Assembly: GCA_013695495.1 (NCBI GenBank)
Contig: JACDAK010000051.1
Location: 1 to 12,232 of the forward strand
DNA length: 12,232 bases
Reading direction: 5' to 3'
Source: Blastocatellia bacterium
GTDB lineage: Bacteria > Acidobacteriota > Blastocatellia > Pyrinomonadales > Pyrinomonadaceae
The notes beneath the pieces are model-generated. The model was not told where the DNA came from. It made no database searches and was given only the letters and a program-made list of their open reading frames with translations. Below are positions 1-6,042 of this stretch, piece by piece; the stretch's first letter is position 1, and every line of letters starts with the position of its first letter. A program made the position numbers and the translations under genes.

Positions 1-668
1 GGCATGTGGGTCATGTCGGGCGTGTCGCGGCGAAAGACTTTGCCGGGTGCGATGATGCGGATCGGCACGCCGCGGCGTTCCATGGCACGGATCTGCACGG
101 TGGATGTTTGCGAACGCAGAGCGAAGCCTTCGGTCGTATAGAACGTGTCCTGAGACTCGCGAGCGGGATGCCCCTCAGGGATGTTCAGGGCCTCGAAATT
201 GTAGTAATCGGTCTCGATCTCGCGGTCGTCTTCGATCGCGTAGCCCATGGAAACGAAGATATCCTCGATCTTCTGACGCAGGATGGTGATCGGGTGAAGG
301 TTGCCGGGACGCGGGCGACGGCCGGGGATCGTGACATCGACGCGTTCGAGTTCCGTGCGTGCGTCGTTGATGTGTTGTTTGAGCCTAGCTTCGGTTTCTT
401 CGATCCTATTGGTGATGTCTTTCTCAACCGATTGGACGAACTGGCCGAATTCGCCGCGTTGTTCGGGTGATACCTTGCCGATAAACTTCTTTGAGTCGGC
501 GAGTGCGGACTTTTTCCCGGTGTGACGAACCTTGAGCTCGCCGAGTTCGCGAAGCGCAGTTTCGGCTTCGGCCAATCCGCTGCCGTTGAGTTCGAGCTTG
601 TCGAATTTCTCGAAATCTTGTGTGAACGCAGAATGCGCCGCTTCTACAATCTGTTTCTCGTCTGTCAT
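1..668 (-). CDS. pheS: Phenylalanine--tRNA ligase alpha subunit, 5' part (runs off left edge)
   Basis: The catalytic alpha subunit of the (alpha-beta)2 class II synthetase charges tRNA-Phe in the cytoplasm. The first 222 codons are present. Translation from the ATG at 668 begins MTDEKQIVEAAHSAF. Residues 1 to about 90 look like the helical coiled-coil tRNA-binding arm typical of PheS. They are followed by the family segments PGRRPRPGNLHPIT, DDREIETDYYNFEALN, HPARESQDTFY and, near the edge, PGKVFRRDTPDMTHM, which is class II motif 2. The frame is open to base 1, so this is an edge truncation and not a broken gene. No clear Shine-Dalgarno sequence precedes the ATG. In many bacteria pheS directly follows rplT; here tdh and kbl on the other strand intervene, so pheS needs its own promoter. 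pheT is presumably to the left, outside the window. Confidence 0.96.
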   Translation of the reverse strand, partial: MTDEKQIVEAAHSAFTQDFEKFDKLELNGSGLAEAETALRELGELKVRHTGKKSALADSKKFIGKVSPEQRGEFGQFVQSVEKDITNRIEETEARLKQHINDARTELERVDVTIPGRRPRPGNLHPITILRQKIEDIFVSMGYAIEDDREIETDYYNFEALNIPEGHPARESQDTFYTTEGFALRSQTSTVQIRAMERRGVPIRIIAPGKVFRRDTPDMTHM

Positions 669-708
669 GTGTTTCGATGCTGATCGGTAAGCGATATCGA
701 AGTGAATA

Positions 709-738
709 ATTTTAGCAGGTAACGGGGTGCGAGGTAAA
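709..738 (-). promoter_or_regulatory. Candidate promoter for pheS
   Basis: Reading the minus strand, TTTACC (738 to 733) and TAAAAT (714 to 709) resemble sigma-70 -35 and -10 boxes with an 18-base spacer, about 40 bases upstream of the pheS ATG. pheS is cut off from the thrS-rplT cluster, so a local promoter is expected. The match is only by eye. Confidence 0.3.
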
Positions 739-798
739 TCCTGGCCGGCAAGGGTTTCGGAAACTTATTCGGTTGATTCGAAGCAGACGGCGGGGCTC

Positions 799-807
799 TG
801 GTATGAT
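799..807 (+). promoter_or_regulatory. Candidate extended -10 promoter for tdh
   Basis: TGGTATGAT fits an extended -10 element (TGn followed by a TATAAT-like hexamer). It lies 24 bases upstream of the tdh ATG at 832, which would give a leader of roughly 20 bases. No good -35 is visible at the usual distance, which is tolerated for extended -10 promoters. Inference from pattern only. Confidence 0.3.
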
Positions 808-831
808 TCCCTTTCGGATAAATTTGAACAA

Positions 832-1866
832 ATGAAAGCAATTGTAAAAAGCAAAGCTGAACCGGGGTTGTGGATAGAGGACGTTGCGGAGCCCGAAATG
901 GGCATAAACGACGTGATGATCCACGTTAAACGGGGCGGCATCTGCGGCACGGACCTGCACATTTATAACTGGGACGCGTGGGCGCAGGCGACGATAAAGG
1001 TGCCGACGGTGATCGGCCACGAATTTGTGGGTGAAATCGTTGACGTTGGTTCAAATGTTCTCGATTTTTCGGTCGGAGATATCGTCAGTGTCGAAGGTCA
1101 CTTGGTATGTGGCCGCTGCCGCCATTGTATGGCAGGCCGCCGAGCCTTGTGCGCCAATACCACGGGCATCGGCGTCAATACTGACGGCGGATTTGCGGAG
1201 TTCATTGCGGTTCCTTACACGAACATATGGAAGCATGGACCGGGGATCGACCTAGACGTCGCCGCGATATTTGACCCCTTTGGAAACGCCGTGCACACGG
1301 CGTTAGAGTTTGAAGTGTTTGGCGAGGACGTGCTGATAACCGGTGCGGGGCCGATCGGTATTATGGCCGCGGCGGTCGCGAGACATGCGGGTGCGAGAAA
1401 CATTGTTATAACCGATGTGAATCCTTTTAGGCTTGAGCTGGCTGAAAAGATGGGCCACGTCACTCGAGCGGTCGATGTCAGCAAGACGTCCATCAAAGAC
1501 GTACAGAAAGAGCTTGGCATGAAAGAGGGGTTCGACGTCGGAATGGAGATGTCAGGGGTTCCAACGGCCTTCAAAGACATGCTCGCGAATATGTTCCACG
1601 GCAGCAAGATCGCCTTCCTCGGCATTCCGGCCGAACAATTTCCGATCGATTGGAAGACCGTCATCTTCAACATGATCACCATCAAAGGCATCTACGGCCG
1701 CCAGATGTATGAGACGTGGTACCAAATGTCGAACCTATTGGACGCCGGCGTCGATATCTCGCCCGTGATCACGCATCGGTTTTCTTATAGAGATTTTGAG
1801 CAGGGATTTGAGGCGATCAAGGAAGGGAACTGTGGGAAGGTGGTGTTAGATTTCGAAGCAATGTGA
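832..1866 (+). CDS. tdh: L-threonine 3-dehydrogenase
   Basis: NAD- and zinc-dependent medium-chain dehydrogenase of 344 residues that oxidises L-threonine to 2-amino-3-ketobutyrate in the cytoplasm. The catalytic zinc site is visible as C38 in GGICGTDLHIYNWDAW, with H63/E64 in GHEFVGE. The structural-zinc cysteines are C93, C96, C99 and C107 (CGRCRHCMAGRRALC). The NAD-binding loop is GAGPIG at 171 to 176, followed by the acidic stretch ITDVNPFRLELA. Segments FDPFGNAVHTAL and IKGIYGRQMYETWY match Escherichia coli Tdh almost word for word, and the length agrees (341 in E. coli). The ATG at 832 is chosen because it aligns with the family N-terminus. An upstream in-frame GTG at 727 would add 35 unrelated residues. 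The usual partner kbl follows on the same strand, but about 650 bases away behind a decayed toxin-antitoxin pair. Confidence 0.97.
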   Translation: MKAIVKSKAEPGLWIEDVAEPEMGINDVMIHVKRGGICGTDLHIYNWDAWAQATIKVPTVIGHEFVGEIVDVGSNVLDFSVGDIVSVEGHLVCGRCRHCMAGRRALCANTTGIGVNTDGGFAEFIAVPYTNIWKHGPGIDLDVAAIFDPFGNAVHTALEFEVFGEDVLITGAGPIGIMAAAVARHAGARNIVITDVNPFRLELAEKMGHVTRAVDVSKTSIKDVQKELGMKEGFDVGMEMSGVPTAFKDMLANMFHGSKIAFLGIPAEQFPIDWKTVIFNMITIKGIYGRQMYETWYQMSNLLDAGVDISPVITHRFSYRDFEQGFEAIKEGNCGKVVLDFEAM

Positions 1867-1989
1867 ACGAAGCCGTGTGGGAATGCAGAAAATCTTCTAC
1901 AAATCCACCCAATCCAGCGCGGTAATTTCGGCTCCAACAGCCATGGGTTATGTGCCTCGGAACTCCGATTGTGTTGTATTATATTGAAT

Positions 1990-2236
1990 ATGACTGACCA
2001 AGCGCTACTACAACGAATCACACTGGAACCCGCCGTCATGACAGGCAAACCCGTGATAAAGGGTACTCGATTGACCGTCGAGTTTTCTTAATCTTCTGGC
2101 ACATGGAGCGACGACCAATGAGATCTTAGGTGAGTACGACGGGTTGGAGCCTGAAGACATACAGGCTTGCTTGCTTTTCGCAGGAGAAGCTTTAAGCAGG
2201 ACGGAGTTTATGCCGCTTGCAATGGAGACTGCGTAG
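1990..2236 (+). pseudogene. Frameshifted DUF433-type antitoxin remnant
   Basis: An ATG at 1990 opens a frame that reads MTDQALLQRITLEPAV, then GKPVIKGTRLTVEF, and hits TAA at 2089. The GKPxIxGTR segment is the hallmark of DUF433 proteins, the antitoxin partners of DUF5615/PIN-like toxins. The missing C-terminal half continues in another frame from 2086 as LNLLAHGATTNEILGEY, DGLEPEDIQACLLFAGEAL and ends META at TAG 2234 to 2236. Joining the halves gives a normal DUF433 layout. A loss of two bases (or gain of one) near 2086 explains the break; family members usually read VEFIL or VEYIL here. The gene is therefore probably dead unless frameshifting rescues it. The toxin remnant's ATG follows directly. 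The 123 bases between tdh and this ATG hold nothing else recognisable. Confidence 0.8.
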
Positions 2237-2409
2237 ATGCGATTCATGGTCGATGAATGTACAGGCCCCAAGGTTGCGGATTGGCTGCGAATCAAAGGCC
2301 ACGAGGTCTTGAAGACGAACGGGCGGCCAATAAGATCGAGGTCTTACAGCAATTGCTCGCCAATTCCCGGACAGTTACTGTCACAGAATCGAAGGTGCGG
2401 ATTGCCTAA
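2237..2409 (+). pseudogene. Internally deleted DUF5615 (PIN-like) toxin remnant
   Basis: The frame from ATG 2237 reads MRFMVDECTGPKVADWLRIK then GHEVLKT. This is the N-terminus of DUF5615/Mut7-C-like PIN-fold proteins, with the first conserved Asp in VDE. After about 2316 that frame becomes nonsense, while another frame, from 2317 to TAA at 2407, reads ERAANKIEVLQQLLAN and TVTVTESKVRIA, a typical C-terminus of the same family. Only about 57 codons remain of a family that is usually about 110 to 120 residues. The middle, which carries the second acidic site (usually a TNDKDFG-like motif), is gone, and the two ends are out of frame. With the frameshifted antitoxin in front, this is a dead module. 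From 2410 to the kbl start only spacer is seen, including a weak CCCCA/TGGGG dyad at 2423 to 2440. Confidence 0.75.
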
Positions 2410-2515
2410 CTATCGAAAGCTGCCCCACCGCCGTCTGGGGACGCACCAAAGCAGCGCATAGTAGCTTCCAAGTAGCCAGTTTCTGAGCCCGTAACCAGCC
2501 TTAACTATTCTTAGT

Positions 2516-3718
2516 ATGTACGGAAAATTCAAACAACACCTTGAAAACACGGTCAGCGAGATTCGCGAGGCGGAGCTATATAAGAACGAACGGATTATCG
2601 AGGGGCCGCAGGACGCTCGGATCGAGGTTGGGGGGCGCGAGGTCTTGAACATGTGCGCCAATAACTATCTTGGTTTGTCGGACCATTCGACGATAGTTGA
2701 GGCGGCGAGGAAGTCGTTGGACGAGTGGGGTTACGGGCTTTCGTCGGTGCGGTTTATCTGCGGCACGCAGGCGATACATAAAGAGCTGGAGCGGAAGATC
2801 AGCGAGTTTTTGGTAACTGAGGATACGATACTTTATACGAGCTGTTTTGATGCGAACGGGGGTTTGTTTGAGACGCTACTGGGCGAAGAGGATGCCGTGA
2901 TTTCGGACGAGCTGAACCACGCGAGCATCATTGACGGAATAAGGTTGTGTAAGGCTGCACGGTTTCGATATAAGAACAGCGATATGGCCGATCTGGAGGC
3001 GAAGCTTGGAGAGTCGAAGTCGGCACGGTTCAGGATGATCGCGACGGACGGTGTTTTTTCGATGGACGGGTATATCGCGAAGCTTGAGGAGATCTGCGAT
3101 CTGGCCGAGAAGTACGATGCGATGGTGATGGTCGACGACTCGCATGCGGTAGGGTTTATGGGCAAGCGCGGCCGCGGTACGCATGAGCATTGCGGTGTGA
3201 TGGACCGGATCGATGTGATCACAGGGACGCTTGGAAAGGCCCTTGGGGGGGCAAGCGGGGGATATACGAGCGGGAAGAAGGAAATGATCGAACTGCTGCG
3301 GCAGCGGTCGCGGCCTTACCTTTTTTCGAATTCAGTCGCACCGCCGATAGTTGCGGCTTCAATCGCTGCGATCGAGATTTTGCAGGGTTCTACTGAGCTT
3401 CGGGATAAGCTGATGGATAACACTCGATATTTTCGCGAGAAGATACAGGAGATCGGGCTTGAGGTGCTGCCGGGTGAGCATCCGATCGTGCCGGTGATGT
3501 TTGGTGAGGCTCAGCCCGCTGTGAAGATGGCGGAGGCCTTGCTAGAGAAAGGCGTGTACGTTATCCCGTTCTCATTCCCGGTCGTGCCGAAAGGGAAGGC
3601 GAGGATAAGGACGCAAGTGTCGGCCGCTCATTCGAAGGAAGATCTCGATTTTGCAGTGGAGAAGTTTGCGGAGGCAAAGGCGGAACTCGGCCGATCTGCG
3701 GTGTCCGAGTCCACGTAA
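2516..3718 (+). CDS. kbl: 2-amino-3-ketobutyrate CoA ligase (glycine C-acetyltransferase)
   Basis: PLP-dependent alpha-oxoamine synthase of 400 residues. It splits 2-amino-3-ketobutyrate with CoA into glycine and acetyl-CoA, the step after Tdh in threonine degradation. Seen in the sequence are MCANNYLGLSDH (46 to 57), SVRFICGTQ (77 to 85), SCFDANGGLFETLLG (109 to 123), LNHASIIDGIRLCKA (133 to 147), the PLP-ring and phosphate region VDDSHAVGFMG (206 to 216), and the Schiff-base lysine K241 in TGTLGKALGGASGGY. The C-terminal domain has RQRSRPYLFSNS and PVVPKGKARIRTQVSAAHS. The match to E. coli Kbl is close along the whole length (398 there), with a short extra C-terminal tail. No Shine-Dalgarno sequence is obvious before the ATG. 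In most genomes kbl and tdh are adjacent; here the order is tdh then kbl, with a decayed toxin-antitoxin pair between. Confidence 0.97.
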   Translation: MYGKFKQHLENTVSEIREAELYKNERIIEGPQDARIEVGGREVLNMCANNYLGLSDHSTIVEAARKSLDEWGYGLSSVRFICGTQAIHKELERKISEFLVTEDTILYTSCFDANGGLFETLLGEEDAVISDELNHASIIDGIRLCKAARFRYKNSDMADLEAKLGESKSARFRMIATDGVFSMDGYIAKLEEICDLAEKYDAMVMVDDSHAVGFMGKRGRGTHEHCGVMDRIDVITGTLGKALGGASGGYTSGKKEMIELLRQRSRPYLFSNSVAPPIVAASIAAIEILQGSTELRDKLMDNTRYFREKIQEIGLEVLPGEHPIVPVMFGEAQPAVKMAEALLEKGVYVIPFSFPVVPKGKARIRTQVSAAHSKEDLDFAVEKFAEAKAELGRSAVSEST

Positions 3719-3732
3719 TAGCCCGGTGATCT

Positions 3733-3783
3733 GTGTGGTTTCGTGGTTCTCCACATAAGAGGTTGTTACCCACGAAACCACAC
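3733..3783. repeat. Perfect 14-bp inverted repeat between convergent kbl and rplT
   Basis: GTGTGGTTTCGTGG (3733 to 3746) is repeated as its exact reverse complement at 3770 to 3783, with a 23-base loop. The right arm overlaps a 10-base-period direct repeat (CACGAAACCA, CACGAAACGA). It lies in the 97-base gap between converging genes, so it could act as a two-way terminator, although neither arm is followed by a T run. A short AAAAG/CTTTT dyad at 3796 to 3808 may help stop rplT transcripts. It could also be one copy of a dispersed intergenic repeat. Confidence 0.6.
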
Positions 3784-3815
3784 GAAACGACGCCAAAAAG
3801 AGCCTTTTGCTAAGC

Positions 3816-4193
3816 CTAGGCAGCGGCTTGCTGCTGATTGTTCAACGCGTCCTTCGCTTTGCCGGCGATGGTTGCGAAAGTTTCGGGCTGTTTTACTGCC
3901 ATGTCGGCGAGGACCTTTCGGTCGAGTTCGATCTCGGCGAGCTTTAGCCCGTGCATAAATTGCGAATATTTCATGTCGTTGAGACGGCATGCCGCATTGA
4001 TGCGGACGATCCATAGCTTGCGGAAATCGCGCTTCCTCAGTTTTCGGCCAGTGTACGCGAAATTAAGCGCCCGCTCGACCGATTCTTTCGCCGATCGATA
4101 CAACTTTGACTTTGTTCCACGATAGCCTTTGGCTAAGGCCAATATCTTTTTGCGTTTTTCTAAGCGCTTATTACCACGTTTTACTCTAGGCAT
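3816..4193 (-). CDS. rplT: 50S ribosomal protein L20
   Basis: L20 binds 23S rRNA early in assembly of the large subunit, and in several bacteria it represses its own operon. The 125-residue product starts MPRVKRGNKRLEKRKKIL and has the basic N-terminal arm (KGYRGTKSKLYRSAKESVERA), then the globular RNA-binding part with GRKLRKRDFRKLWIVRINAA and the YSQFMHGLKLA helix. All of these are L20 signatures. It is a few residues longer than the usual 117 to 119 because of a C-terminal extension ending NNQQQAAA. A strong Shine-Dalgarno sequence (GGAGG) lies 5 bases before the ATG. It follows rpmI by 98 bases on the same strand and is the last gene of the translation cluster here, since kbl converges on it. 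Confidence 0.98.
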   Translation of the reverse strand: MPRVKRGNKRLEKRKKILALAKGYRGTKSKLYRSAKESVERALNFAYTGRKLRKRDFRKLWIVRINAACRLNDMKYSQFMHGLKLAEIELDRKVLADMAVKQPETFATIAGKAKDALNNQQQAAA

Positions 4194-4197
4194 AATT

Positions 4198-4211
4198 CCT
4201 CCAATGCGGAG
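4198..4211 (-). promoter_or_regulatory. rplT Shine-Dalgarno sequence, possibly masked by a small hairpin
   Basis: On the minus strand, CTCC (4211 to 4208) can pair with GGAG (4202 to 4199), which is most of the rplT ribosome binding site GGAGG, across a 5-base loop. The stem is only 4 bp and so weak alone. It sits after three near-repeats of TCCGCA in the rpmI-rplT gap. L20 is known to control its own translation in other bacteria, so masking of the site is possible here but unproven. Confidence 0.25.
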
Positions 4212-4291
4212 TTTGATTGCGGATGCGGAATATATAATTCATCGCAGCCGATTGTTCACTTCAAAATCCGAGATAAAAATCTGAAATAAAA

Positions 4292-4495
4292 TTAGTCGCG
4301 CCCGTACGGCAGCATCTTCTCTACACGCTTTTGATCGGCCTCGGACACGATCCCATCGATGTCGAGATTGCGCTTTCGCTTCGACGTCTTTTTCGTAAGG
4401 ATGTGGCGAGCGTGCGAATGGCCGCGTTTGAATTTACCGCTGGCCGTTGAGCGAAATCGTTTCGCCGCGCCCTTATGTGTTTTAAGTTTTGGCAT
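4292..4495 (-). CDS. rpmI: 50S ribosomal protein L35
   Basis: Small basic large-subunit protein of 67 residues. It has the full L35 pattern: MPKLKTHKGAAKRFRSTASG at the N-terminus, GHSHARHILTKKTSKRKRNL in the middle, and the C-terminal KRVEKMLPYGRD. Length and composition are normal for the family. A good Shine-Dalgarno sequence (AGGAGA) stands before the ATG. It begins only 14 bases after the stop of the M28 peptidase gene, so the two are almost certainly on one message, and it is followed by rplT as usual. Confidence 0.98.
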   Translation of the reverse strand: MPKLKTHKGAAKRFRSTASGKFKRGHSHARHILTKKTSKRKRNLDIDGIVSEADQKRVEKMLPYGRD

Positions 4496-4509
4496 TATAT
4501 TTCTCCTAG

Positions 4510-5385
4510 TTACTTATCCAATGTTCTTATTGCGGCCTCGACTACCGCCAGTGCCCTGGCAACAGCCTTTGCGTCGACAGCGTCGATCGTGTCATTCTCC
4601 GTATGGATCGTCCGCAAAACCGCAGGAAAATTTTCAGGTTTGATCTCTTGTCCGGTCAATACTTTTACGATGTTCGCGGCCTCGCCCGCCGGTCCTAGGC
4701 TGAAGGAATACGACTGCACTCCATCGACAATAAAGCTACGATGGTCGCTCGCGGGATAATCTTTGCTGACAAATTGTGCCGCTTTCATACGAGCCGCCTC
4801 GGCTTTAAAGTTCTTAACGAATTCGAGATTCTCATCCGCGGACCAAAGCCAAAGCGTGTCACCGGCTCCGAATACGTCAAAATTTATATATATCTGCGGC
4901 AACCCCTTCTCTTTGCGATTCTGAACGTAAATCCTTGAACCGACTAGTCCCTGCTCTTCTTGATCCCAAAACGCTCCCTGCAGACGAATATTCTTCAGCG
5001 GCCGTTCGCGAAATGCCTTAAGCAGTGAGATGACTGCGGCAGAGCCCGATGCATTATCAATCGCGCCCGTGCCGACGCCGACCCGGTCGAGATGAGCTCC
5101 GATCATCACCATCTTTTTAGCGTCAGGATTTATTACCTCGGCAATGATATTGAGGCCCTCGATCCTTTCGCCGCGCCGATTCTTATCAGAAAAGCCTTCG
5201 GTCGAAACCCGAATCTTTAGCTTACGCAGCTCGGCAAGGATCGCCTCGCCGCGGGCTTTGTTGTCAGCGGCTTCGGTGATGTTCTTTACGTATGAAAAGT
5301 AGGCCTGAGCATCATGCGTCTGAGCACCGGCAATCGCGGCGAACACCAATATGCACAATACCGATACTGAATGCCTAATCGTCAT
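4510..5385 (-). CDS. Secreted M28-family zinc aminopeptidase-like protein
   Basis: A 291-residue exported metallopeptidase of the M28 clan, a group that mostly removes N-terminal amino acids using two zinc ions. From the ATG at 5385 the N-terminus is a clear signal peptide: basic MTIRHS, a hydrophobic core to about residue 19, and AGA before a likely cleavage near 21. All M28 metal ligands are visible: H98 in IGAHLD, D110 in GAIDNASGSAAV, E143 (general base) and E144 in DQEEQGLVGS, D170 in NFDVFG and H261 in IHTENDTID. The SDHRSF segment near 213 is also typical. The ATG at 5385 lies inside the end of infC (11-base overlap); an in-frame ATG at 5394 is the alternative. Both suggest translational coupling. 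This gene is not a standard member of the infC-rpmI-rplT cluster. The exact substrate cannot be told. Confidence 0.88.
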   Translation of the reverse strand: MTIRHSVSVLCILVFAAIAGAQTHDAQAYFSYVKNITEAADNKARGEAILAELRKLKIRVSTEGFSDKNRRGERIEGLNIIAEVINPDAKKMVMIGAHLDRVGVGTGAIDNASGSAAVISLLKAFRERPLKNIRLQGAFWDQEEQGLVGSRIYVQNRKEKGLPQIYINFDVFGAGDTLWLWSADENLEFVKNFKAEAARMKAAQFVSKDYPASDHRSFIVDGVQSYSFSLGPAGEAANIVKVLTGQEIKPENFPAVLRTIHTENDTIDAVDAKAVARALAVVEAAIRTLDK

Positions 5386-6016
5386 CTGATTCATCTTCGT
5401 CATCATTAGACTCTTTCTTGTCGTCCTTGCCGACGGCGTTCTTCTCTTTGGCATCCGCTGTCTTGGTCTTTTTCGGGTTAAAGATGGTGAACATCTGGTA
5501 ACCTTCCATCTTCGGTGCCACTTCGACGTCGCCAAGGTCTGCGAGATCTTGGGTCAAGCGAGCCAGGATCTTTGCTCCCAACTCACGGTGAGTCATTTCG
5601 CGTCCGCGGAATGCGATCGCGGCTCTGACCTTGTCACCGCCGTCTAGCCACTCGCGGGCATTTTTCATGCGATAGGCGTAATCGTGGTCGTCCGTGCCGG
5701 GCCTAAATTTGATCTCTTTGACCTGAACCGTAACCTGCTTCTTTTTCGCCTCATGAGCCCGTTTTTTCTGCTCATACATAAACTTGCCGTAATCGATAAG
5801 CTTACATACGGGCGGCTTTGCCTTGGGTGCGATCTCGACAAGATCGATCCCTCGGCGGCGTGCCTCTTGGATGGCGTCTCGGGTGTCCATTACACCGAGC
5901 GCTTCGCCATCTTCCGTTACGACACGGACTGAAGGAACCCTGATCCGTTCATTCGTACGATGCTGCGGCTCACGAAATCGCGGCCGCTGACCTCTTCCAC
6001 CAAATCTTCTAGCGAT
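5375..6016 (-). CDS. infC: Translation initiation factor IF-3, ATC start
   Basis: IF3 binds the 30S subunit, keeps it free of 50S and rejects wrong start codons. The frame contains the N-domain segment TNERIRVPSVRVV (21 to 33) and LVEIAPKAKPPVCKLIDYGK, the signature FMYEQKKRAHEAKKKQ, and C-domain segments KEIKFRPGTDDHDY and KMEGYQMF. The first ATG in frame (5890) would cut off 42 residues, including the conserved start of the N-domain. Between there and the in-frame stop at 6034 to 6032 no ATG, GTG or TTG occurs. An ATC at 6016 follows AGGAGG by 4 bases and would give M-ARRFGGRGQ, so it is taken as the start (213 residues). E. coli infC likewise uses a rare codon, AUU. From about residue 183 the protein has an unusual charged tail ending NDDEDESDDD. 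It lies 26 bases after thrS. Confidence 0.93.
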   Translation of the reverse strand: MARRFGGRGQRPRFREPQHRTNERIRVPSVRVVTEDGEALGVMDTRDAIQEARRRGIDLVEIAPKAKPPVCKLIDYGKFMYEQKKRAHEAKKKQVTVQVKEIKFRPGTDDHDYAYRMKNAREWLDGGDKVRAAIAFRGREMTHRELGAKILARLTQDLADLGDVEVAPKMEGYQMFTIFNPKKTKTADAKEKNAVGKDDKKESNDDEDESDDD

Positions 6017-6026
6017 ATTGCCTCCT
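6014..6026 (-). promoter_or_regulatory. Shine-Dalgarno sequence plus non-standard ATC start of infC
   Basis: The minus strand reads AGGAGG (6026 to 6021), four bases, then ATC (6016 to 6014) followed by GCT AGA AGA. This decides the infC start because no standard start codon keeps the conserved N-domain in frame. A rare start codon is the known basis of IF3 self-control in E. coli: free IF3 lowers initiation at such codons. Confidence 0.75.
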
Positions 6027-6042
6027 AAAGTTCATTTCGATC

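Noticed and set aside
6..470. A 154-codon plus-strand frame at the left edge
   Set aside because: It is the antisense shadow of pheS, whose motifs read clearly on the minus strand.
727..831. Upstream GTG extension of tdh
   Set aside because: The extra 35 residues do not resemble Tdh, and the ATG at 832 matches the family N-terminus.
2423..2440. CCCCA/TGGGG dyad as a terminator before kbl
   Set aside because: The stem is 5 bp and no T run follows it.
5386..5535. Longer N-terminus for the M28 peptidase within infC
   Set aside because: The upstream frame is a basic, low-complexity shadow of infC; the signal peptide begins cleanly at the ATG at 5385 (or 5394).
6009..6035. ATG at 6035 just after thrS as an infC start
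   Set aside because: It is in a different frame and gives only eight codons (MNFRRQYR) before a stop; it has no ribosome site of its own. A leader-peptide role is conceivable but unsupported.
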